From the NCBI RefSeq assembly GCF_024138395.1, contig NZ_JAMYDU010000012.1, positions 79,170 through 143,169 of the forward strand: a stretch of 64,000 nt of DNA. The letters are read 5' to 3'. The translations under genes and the position numbers were made by a program. Of this stretch, positions 58,090-64,000 are shown piece after piece (the stretch's first letter is position 1; the number at the start of each line of letters is the position of its first letter). A model generated the notes under the pieces. That model ran no database searches, had not been told where the DNA came from, and saw only the letters and a list, made by a program, of their open reading frames with translations. Source of the stretch: Pseudomonas mandelii. GTDB lineage: Bacteria > Pseudomonadota > Gammaproteobacteria > Pseudomonadales > Pseudomonadaceae.

Positions 58090-58928
58090 ACCTGCGCCTA
58101 CTGAAAAAAGCGCTGTTGCGCCTCGGGTTCTGGTGTCTGATCGGGGTGTTGCTGCTGTATGCGGTGTTCCCTTTCTACTACGCCATCGTCACGTCACTGA
58201 AGCCGTCCAGCGCCTTGTTCGAGGTGAGTTACTGGATCGCTAACCCCGACTTCTCCAACTACGCAGCGGTGCTCAGTCAAGCTTCATTCCTGCGGGCGAT
58301 CGGCAATTCGCTGGTGGTTGCGCTGTGCGTGGTGACGCTGGCGCTGTTCCTCAGCCTGACCGCCGCCTATGCCTTGGGCCGGGTGAAGTTTCGTGGGCGT
58401 GGCACAGTCTTGATGATGGTCCTTGGCGTGTCGATGTTTCCCCAAGTCGCGGTGCTGTCGGGGCTGTTCGAAGTGATCCGCGCGCTGGGTCTGTACAACA
58501 CGTCCTGGGCGTTGATCCTGAGCTACACGATTTTCACCCTGCCCTTCACCGTCTGGGTGCTGACCACATTCATGGGGCAACTGCCCCATGAACTGGAAGA
58601 AGCGGCAATCATGGATGGCGCCTCGCCTTGGGTCACGCTGACCCGCGTGCTGTTGCCGCTGCTCTGGCCCGCCCTGGTCACCACTGGCTTATTAGCTTTC
58701 ATCGCGGCGTGGAACGAGTTCCTGTTTGCCCTGACCTTCACCCTCACCGACACACAACGCACGGTGCCGGTCGCCATCGCCTTGATTTCCGGCGGCAGCC
58801 CCCATGAGTTGCCGTGGGGGTTGTTGATGGCCGCCTCGGTGGTGGTCACCGTCCCACTGGTGATTCTGGTGCTGATCTTCCAGCGCCGAATCGTTTCCGG
58901 TCTCACTGCCGGCGCGTTAAAGGGTTGA
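58086..58928 (+). CDS. Sugar ABC transporter permease (MalG-type)
   Basis: The 280-residue protein starts at ATG 58086, overlapping the previous stop; a longer frame from 57681 overlaps that gene and is rejected. It has six spans (FWCLIGVLLLYAVFPFYYAI..) and the coupling loop EEAAIMDGASPWVTLTRVLLPLLWP. It pairs with the MalF-type subunit. Confidence 0.92.
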   Translation: MNLRLLKKALLRLGFWCLIGVLLLYAVFPFYYAIVTSLKPSSALFEVSYWIANPDFSNYAAVLSQASFLRAIGNSLVVALCVVTLALFLSLTAAYALGRVKFRGRGTVLMMVLGVSMFPQVAVLSGLFEVIRALGLYNTSWALILSYTIFTLPFTVWVLTTFMGQLPHELEEAAIMDGASPWVTLTRVLLPLLWPALVTTGLLAFIAAWNEFLFALTFTLTDTQRTVPVAIALISGGSPHELPWGLLMAASVVVTVPLVILVLIFQRRIVSGLTAGALKG

Positions 58929-58955
58929 TGCCCAACAAAGACAAGGAACAGCATC

Positions 58956-60101
58956 GTGATCAAATTGAAACTGGACAACGTGAATAAACAATTGGGCGGC
59001 GCGCGGATTCTTCGTGACGTCAGCCTGGAAATCGCGGCAGGTGAATTCGTCGTGTTCGTCGGCCCTTCGGGCTGCGGAAAATCGACCCTGCTGCGACTGA
59101 TCGCCGGCCTGGATTCGATCTGCGGCGGCGACCTGCTGATCGACGGGCGTCGGGTCAACGATCTGGAGCCGCGCGAGCGTGGCGTCGGCATGGTGTTTCA
59201 GTCTTATGCGCTGTACCCGCACATGAGCGTCTACGACAACATCAGTTTTGGTCTCAAACTGGCCAAGACGGAAAAGACCAGCCTGCGCGAGCGCGTGCTG
59301 AAAACGGCGCAAATCCTGCAATTGGACAAACTGCTGCAACGCAAGCCAAAGGAACTGTCTGGAGGGCAGCGTCAGCGTGTGGCAATGGGCAGAGCCATGG
59401 CGCGGGAACCGGACATTTTGTTGTTCGATGAACCGCTGTCCAACCTGGATGCGTCCTTGCGGGTGCAGATGCGCAACGAAATCGCCCGGCTGCATGATCG
59501 GCTGGGCTCGACCATGATCTACGTCACTCACGATCAGGTTGAAGCGATGACCCTGGCCGACAAAATTGTCGTGCTCAATGGCGGTCGCGTCGAACAGGTC
59601 GGCTCACCGCGCGAACTCTATGAACGCCCTGCCAGCCGTTTTGTCGCCGGTTTTCTCGGTTCGCCCAGAATGAATTTTCTGCCAGTGCGCCTGCAGACGC
59701 CTGGTGAAACCAGCCTGGTCAATACCCTCGTCTGGGGTATCACCGCCCTGCCATTCGACAGTACGAACCTGGCGGCAGGCACTCACCTGAGCCTGGGGAT
59801 TCGCCCGGAGCACCTGTCGCTCAAGGCGGCGGAGGGAACCGCCGGCGTCGTCGTGACTGCGGTCGAATACCTGGGCAGCGAAACCTATGTGCACCTCGAT
59901 ACACGTCTGGAAGAACCACTGATCTGTCGTTGCGAAGTCAGCGCCGGCTGGAAGGCGGGCGATCGGGTTGAGCTGCTGCCGGACATCGACAACCTGCACC
60001 TGTTCGCCGCCGACGGCACGGCCTTGAAGCGCCACCCACACGCCATTGAAACCCTGCCCGATGGCGTCCTTCTGAGCCCGGCACGAGCAAGCGCCCTATG
60101 A
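58956..60101 (+). CDS. Sugar ABC transporter ATPase (MalK/MsmK-type)
   Basis: The 381-residue ATPase starts at GTG 58956 behind AAGGAA. Walker A is GPSGCGKST (36-44), followed by VFQSYALYPHMSVYDN, signature LSGGQRQRV, Walker B ILLFDEPLSNLDA and H-loop YVTHDQVEA. The C-terminal third (about 240-381, TOBE) has LGIRPEHLSL, as in MalK-like regulatory domains. It energises the importer and overlaps the GH32 gene start by ATGA. Confidence 0.92.
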   Translation: MIKLKLDNVNKQLGGARILRDVSLEIAAGEFVVFVGPSGCGKSTLLRLIAGLDSICGGDLLIDGRRVNDLEPRERGVGMVFQSYALYPHMSVYDNISFGLKLAKTEKTSLRERVLKTAQILQLDKLLQRKPKELSGGQRQRVAMGRAMAREPDILLFDEPLSNLDASLRVQMRNEIARLHDRLGSTMIYVTHDQVEAMTLADKIVVLNGGRVEQVGSPRELYERPASRFVAGFLGSPRMNFLPVRLQTPGETSLVNTLVWGITALPFDSTNLAAGTHLSLGIRPEHLSLKAAEGTAGVVVTAVEYLGSETYVHLDTRLEEPLICRCEVSAGWKAGDRVELLPDIDNLHLFAADGTALKRHPHAIETLPDGVLLSPARASAL

Positions 60102-61600
60102 CTGTGTCTTTGAATTCCATGAGTGATCCCATGTCCGCTGCCCTTGAGATTGCGCAGCATGCGCTGAGCGATGGTGTGTCTCGCGTCATCGATGATTATC
60201 GGCCCGGTTATCATCTTGCCCCTCCCGCGGGCTGGATGAACGACCCTAATGGGGTGGTGTACTTTCGTGGCGAATACCACGTGTTCTATCAACACCACCC
60301 CTTCGACGCAAAATGGGGTCCGATGTATTGGGGGCATGCCAAGAGTGCCGATCTGGTTCATTGGCAGCATCTGCCCATTGCGCTCGCACCCGGCGATGAT
60401 TTCGACCGCGACGGTTGTTTTTCCGGTAGCGCGGTGGTGTGTGGAGACACCTTGGCATTGATCTACACCGGGCACACTTGGCTGGGGGACGTGGGTGACG
60501 AGCGCTCGATCCGTCAAGTCCAGTGCCTGGCCACCAGCACCGATGGTATCCGCTTCGTCAAGCATGGCGCCGTCATCGACACCGCGCCGCAAGACACGAT
60601 CATGCACTTTCGTGACCCCAAGGTATGGCAGGAGGACGACGGCTGGTACCTGATTGCCGGCGCACGTCTGGGTGATGTGCCGTTGCTGCCGCTGTACCGT
60701 TCCGCAGATCTGCATAGCTGGGAATTCCTCGACTATGTGTCCAGCGGCAGCGCGGGCGATGGCTATATGTGGGAGTGCCCGGATCTGTTCCGACTGAACG
60801 GGCGCGATGTGCTGCTGTACTCTCCTCAGGGCATGCAACCTCAACGTTACGATCGGCTCAACAAGTACCACACCGGTTATCGAGTGGGCCGACTCGACAG
60901 CGAATGGCACTTCACTGGCGGGCCTTTTATCGAGCTGGATAACGGCCACGACTTCTACGCCGCGCAAACGCTCGTGGCCGCCGATGGCCGGCGTCTGGTG
61001 TGGGCGTGGCTCGACATGTGGGAAAGCCCGATGCCCAGCCAGGCTCATCACTGGTGCGGCATGCTCGGCTTGCCGCGCGAACTTGAACTGCGTGCAGATC
61101 GCCTTTGCGTGTATCCGGCACGGGAACTCACCGCACTGCGCAAGGCGCCATTGCCGGGCACGCCTTGGTGGGATGAATCGGGAACCCGGTGGGTGCCGGA
61201 AGTGAATGGCGACATGCTCGAAATCCATGTGCATCTGGATTTGCGCGGCTGCAGCGACGGCCACCTCGGAATCGCCTTGCGTTGCAGCGACGATGGCCAC
61301 GAAGAAACCCTGCTCTACTACGATGCGTCGCTGCAGCGATTGGTGCTTGATCGCAGCCGCTCGGGCGCGCAAGTCACCGGTCAGCGCAGCGTGGCGATAG
61401 ACCCGACACAGGAGCGACTGGAACTGCGCGTGTTTCTCGATCGTTCGTCCATCGAGGTGTTCGACGAAAACGGGCGCTTCAGCCTCAGCAGTCGCCTCTA
61501 TCCGCGGCCCGACAGTCTGGGGGTCAAGCTGCTGGCAAGCGGGAGTGGCGGGCGTGTCTCGATTCCCAAGGCATGGCCTCTCGGCTCTGGATGGCTGTGA
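60098..61600 (+). CDS. GH32 beta-fructofuranosidase (sucrose-6-phosphate hydrolase/invertase type)
   Basis: The 500-residue enzyme has no signal peptide. WMNDPNG (46-52) carries the Asp nucleophile, FRDP (171-174) the transition-state stabiliser and ECPD (226-229) the acid/base Glu. The C-terminal beta-sandwich (about 350-500) holds LDRSSIEVFDENG. As import is by an ABC system, the substrate arrives unphosphorylated, so it likely hydrolyses sucrose or short fructans in the cytoplasm. No fructokinase gene is in the operon; fructose and glucose must be phosphorylated by enzymes encoded elsewhere. Confidence 0.92.
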   Translation: MTVSLNSMSDPMSAALEIAQHALSDGVSRVIDDYRPGYHLAPPAGWMNDPNGVVYFRGEYHVFYQHHPFDAKWGPMYWGHAKSADLVHWQHLPIALAPGDDFDRDGCFSGSAVVCGDTLALIYTGHTWLGDVGDERSIRQVQCLATSTDGIRFVKHGAVIDTAPQDTIMHFRDPKVWQEDDGWYLIAGARLGDVPLLPLYRSADLHSWEFLDYVSSGSAGDGYMWECPDLFRLNGRDVLLYSPQGMQPQRYDRLNKYHTGYRVGRLDSEWHFTGGPFIELDNGHDFYAAQTLVAADGRRLVWAWLDMWESPMPSQAHHWCGMLGLPRELELRADRLCVYPARELTALRKAPLPGTPWWDESGTRWVPEVNGDMLEIHVHLDLRGCSDGHLGIALRCSDDGHEETLLYYDASLQRLVLDRSRSGAQVTGQRSVAIDPTQERLELRVFLDRSSIEVFDENGRFSLSSRLYPRPDSLGVKLLASGSGGRVSIPKAWPLGSGWL

Positions 61601-61675
61601 GCAGCGTCATTCGTGTCGCGAGAAGCCCGGGCGCTGTGTCATGATCCTGCGTCAACCTGACCGGCCTCGCCTCGC

Positions 61676-62668
61676 ATGACTTCAGTGAAAGACGTTGCAC
61701 AGCTGGCCGGCGTGTCCCTGATGACGGTTTCCCGAGCGCTCAATAATCCGGAAAAACTGAGCCCCGAAACCCTTCAGCGGGTGCGTCGCGCCATTGACGA
61801 ACTGCAATTCGTACCGAGCCTGTCGGCGCGCAAGATGCGCGGCGACAACCTCCAGTCGCGAACCATCGGGGTGTTCGCGCTGGACACCGCGACCACACCG
61901 TTCGCGGTCGAGCTGCTGCTGTCCATCGAACAGACCGCGCAACAGGCGGGCTGGAATGTGTTCATCCTTAACCTGTTGAGCAACCCGCCTACCGACCAGA
62001 ACATCGACCTGATGTTGTCGCACCGTCCCGACGGGTTGATCTTCAGCGCCATGGGGTTTCGCCAGGTGAGCATTCCCGAGCGCTTGAAGAGCAAACCCCT
62101 GGTACTCGCCAATTGCCTGGCCGATGACAGTGACCTGGTCAGTTATGTGCCGGACGACGAAATGGGGCAGTATCGAGCCGTACATCACGCGTTGAGCCAA
62201 GGCTATCGGCGCCCGCTGTGCATCAATCTGCCCAAACAGAGTCTGGCCTGGGGCTTGCGACAAAAAGGCCTGCAGCGTGCCTGTCAGGCATTCGGCCTGG
62301 CGCCTGACGCACTCTTGCAATACGACCTTTCCGATCATGACGCCTATGGTGAAACCGCAGCCATCCTCGACCGGCACATCATCGAAGGCCGCCCTCAATT
62401 CGATATTCTGATCTGTGGCAACGACCGCATTGCCTTTTGTGCCTATCAGCTGTTGTTGGGCCGTGGCCTGAAGATTCCCGCCGATGTCGCCGTGCTCGGC
62501 TATGACAACATGATCGGCATCGCCGAACTGTTCATCCCGCCACTGACCACGGTGCAACTGCCGTACTACGAGATCGGTCGCAACGCGGCCCGGCACTTGA
62601 TCGAGGCCCTGGAGGTCTCGGGCGCCCACCCGGTTGATTGTCCATTGGTGGTCAGAACGTCGTTATGA
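61676..62668 (+). CDS. LacI-family transcriptional regulator of the sucrose locus
   Basis: The 330-residue protein has the N-terminal LacI HTH (SVKDVAQLAGVSLMTVSRAL at 3-22) and hinge (PSLSARKMRG), followed by a periplasmic-binding-like effector domain (RTIGVFALDTATTPFAVELL.., DILICGNDRIAFCAYQLL, DVAVLGYDNM). It is the last gene of the locus, 75 bp after the hydrolase. It probably represses the importer operon and the porin gene at 55789-55800 until sucrose or fructose is present. Confidence 0.92.
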   Translation: MTSVKDVAQLAGVSLMTVSRALNNPEKLSPETLQRVRRAIDELQFVPSLSARKMRGDNLQSRTIGVFALDTATTPFAVELLLSIEQTAQQAGWNVFILNLLSNPPTDQNIDLMLSHRPDGLIFSAMGFRQVSIPERLKSKPLVLANCLADDSDLVSYVPDDEMGQYRAVHHALSQGYRRPLCINLPKQSLAWGLRQKGLQRACQAFGLAPDALLQYDLSDHDAYGETAAILDRHIIEGRPQFDILICGNDRIAFCAYQLLLGRGLKIPADVAVLGYDNMIGIAELFIPPLTTVQLPYYEIGRNAARHLIEALEVSGAHPVDCPLVVRTSL

Positions 62669-62676
62669 GCCATCAA

Positions 62677-62713
62677 AACCCTTTACCGAGGGGCAAGCTC
62701 TCGGTAAAGGGTT
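62677..62713. terminator. Stem-loop between convergent genes
   Basis: AACCCTTTACCGAG and CTCGGTAAAGGGTT form a 14-bp stem around a 9-nt loop. On the minus strand TTTT follows the stem, and on the plus strand the T-run is absent, so it best terminates the minus-strand gene while also blocking the LacI-type gene. Confidence 0.75.
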
Positions 62714-62720
62714 AAGTGAT

Positions 62721-63083
62721 TTACTTGGGTGGAACGAAGTTATCCAGCATTCGATTCACCGCCAGTTCAGCCAGCATGATGACTTGCTGAAGCGCCAGCA
62801 GGGTATGGCGCTGGGTGCCCTCCACCAATGCAGCGATGTCGCTGGCCATGACACTGGCTGAGGCCAAGTTCTCACACGTTTGAACCAGCAAGGTTTCATG
62901 GCCGACATCCGGCGCAACCATGTACATGGTGCTGGGTTTGCGGGGGGTGTTGTTCATGATCGCTGCCGGGTTGAGGTAGAAATTGAGGGCGCGTTCGGCG
63001 GCTTCGTTGAGTTTCTTTGAGTCGAGGGATTCGTACGGGGATGCCGGATCGGTGTCCGGTGGGTTGGGCGTAACTTTGAACAT
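62721..63083 (-). CDS. DUF3077/DUF6124-type small protein
   Basis: The 120-residue product starts at ATG 63081-63083 with GGAG 12 nt upstream of the start codon. It begins MFKVTPNPPDT and has LNEAAERALNFYLNP and LASASVMASDIAALVEG, features of a small Pseudomonas-restricted protein family of unknown function. The C-terminal half is an amphipathic helical bundle (HTLLALQQVIMLAELAVNRM). There is no signal peptide. A strongly structured leader precedes it. Confidence 0.75.
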   Translation of the reverse strand: MFKVTPNPPDTDPASPYESLDSKKLNEAAERALNFYLNPAAIMNNTPRKPSTMYMVAPDVGHETLLVQTCENLASASVMASDIAALVEGTQRHTLLALQQVIMLAELAVNRMLDNFVPPK

Positions 63084-63159
63084 AGTAGAAACTCCGATGC
63101 TTTTTAAAAGGAGCCAACACCATCTCGCTACCAAACGGAGGGTGGCGGCCATACGAAGG

Positions 63160-63284
63160 TTGGTAGACCGGGCATCGGAACCGGCGCTCCCGAAGGAGCC
63201 CTGCGCATGGCCACCATAAAACGCGCAGCCCTAAGAAAGGACCGCCGAAGGTGACGCTATGCGTCGATGCTGAGGGTCTACCAA
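63160..63284 (-). promoter_or_regulatory. Structured leader RNA candidate upstream of the DUF3077-type gene
   Basis: Read on the minus strand, TTGGTAGACC (63284-63275) can pair perfectly with GGTCTACCAA (63169-63160), closing a 125-nt domain. Inside are hairpins GACGC-ATA-GCGTC and GCTCC-TTCG-GGAGC (a stable UUCG tetraloop), plus GGTGGCCAT facing ATGGCCGCCACC just outside. A third TTTGGTAG (63134-63127) lies between the domain and the ATG and could compete for the closing helix. No reading frame explains it. Confidence 0.5.
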
Positions 63285-63513
63285 ACCCGATCGCTGCTAT
63301 TCAGCGACAGGGAAACGATAGAGCTCAAGCCATCGGCGGACAAGCCGGCGGATTCTGTCTTAACCGTAGGTAACGGCGCAAGGTCTTGTAGCCTTCGGGA
63401 CGTAACACTGAGTGTCGTTAAACACGCATCGTTAAACGCGTGAAAGCTTTCAAAAAAATCGAGGAAACGTCCGACATTCCTAGATTGTGTTGCGGCGCGT
63501 CTCCTCCTCCCAA

Positions 63514-64000
63514 GCATGGGTATCTACACATCTCTTGAGTTACAGAGATCCACTGCCCAGGGCTTGGTGTTTTGGAGTACATATCCATTTTTCCGGTCAC
63601 GTCTGGCGGTTATCGGCCCTTGTAGGAGCGAGGCTTGCCCGCGAAGGCGGCCTGATAGCCGACCGGGACTTTTGATCGTGTACATATCCGTTTCTGCGGT
63701 CACGGCCGCTGGCGGTTTCGCTTTTACAGCGAGTCACTTTCGAAAAGCCTGCGCGGCCCGGCGGAAAGTAACCAAAGCGCTTTTGCCCCGCCATTCGGCC
63801 TCTGGGAAAGGGGCAACAGATCACGATCAAGATCAAAAGCCAGAGCCAAAGCAACGGCAAGATCAACAGCTTCGCGAGCAGACTCGCTCCCACAGTTGGG
63901 CTGGGTACATCCCCGGGAAGATTGGTCGGCTGACAGGCCGCTTTCGCAGGCAAGCCAGCTCCCACAGTTGGAGTGGGTACATCCGGGGAAGATGGGTCGG
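63514..64000. repeat. Composite repeat block, right copy (runs off the window)
   Basis: This starts with the same 26 nt as 28019-28044. A REP (TGTAGGAGCGAGGCTTGCCC, from 63621) follows, then CTGCGGTCACGGCCGCTGGC..CGCTTTTACAGCGAGTCACT (63690-63740), matching the left arm of 28203-29030. Next come GCAACAGATC and GGTCGGCTGAC-containing units like those at 28455-28720. There is no gene. 63285-63513 also shows none, only short repeats such as CGTTAAAC (63415, 63430). Confidence 0.75.

Noticed and set aside
59885..61372. 495-residue open frame antisense to the ATPase 3' end and GH32 gene
   Set aside because: Both sense genes have complete catalytic motifs. The antisense product has no family features and arises from third-position GC bias.

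Overview
The window reads as a chromosomal segment of a fluorescent-group Pseudomonas (P. fluorescens complex). The evidence is high GC coding sequence, Pseudomonas REP-type palindromes, Csu-type pili, a PipR-type LuxR solo, a DUF3077-type small protein and TonB siderophore receptors. No phage, transposase, plasmid or CRISPR array was seen.

Layout. (1) 1-410: edge-truncated TIM-barrel sugar isomerase (minus). (2) 0.9-6.3 kb: nitrate block with two transcription units. One encodes a chemoreceptor without ligand domain plus a NIT-like protein; the other encodes an NrtA/NrtB/ATPase nitrate importer. Each has a sigma-54 promoter followed by a two-hexaloop ANTAR (NasT-type) antitermination leader. 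(3) 6.6-11.0 kb: two TonB-dependent siderophore receptors (minus) behind a Fur box. (4) 11.2-30.2 kb: a Wzx/Wzy-type exopolysaccharide (EPS) cluster: RfaH-like antiterminator, outer-membrane barrel plus short OPX export protein, Wzc kinase, initiating phosphoglycosyltransferase, glycosyltransferases, GH16 hydrolase, acyltransferase, Wzy, Wzx and GalE. About 400 bp of leader containing an ops-like element occurs twice, before the RfaH-like gene and before the second half of the cluster. A glycosyltransferase remnant lies between wzy and wzx.

(5) 28-29.1 kb and the right edge: dense repeats. (6) 31.4-39.6 kb: PipR-like LuxR solo between two proline iminopeptidase genes, with a complete dipeptide-type ABC importer; this resembles the plant-signal-responsive locus described in root-associated Pseudomonas. 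(7) 39.6-46.9 kb: Csu-like archaic chaperone-usher pilus operon with six spore-coat-U domain proteins (minus). (8) 47.2 kb: tRNA-Gln(TTG). (9) 47.4-53.9 kb: CapA-family protein, secreted M20 peptidase, a DapF-fold protein lacking one catalytic cysteine, and a membrane-anchored metallophosphoesterase. (10) 54.1-62.7 kb: sucrose or beta-fructoside utilisation locus (ScrY-like porin, ABC importer, GH32 hydrolase, LacI regulator and a palindromic operator). (11) 62.7-63.3 kb: DUF3077-type gene behind a strongly foldable leader.

A common thread is control at the level of RNA elongation. Both the nitrate units (ANTAR/NasT leaders) and the EPS units (RfaH/ops leaders) carry paired leader elements that would let one trans-acting factor coordinate two separate operons.
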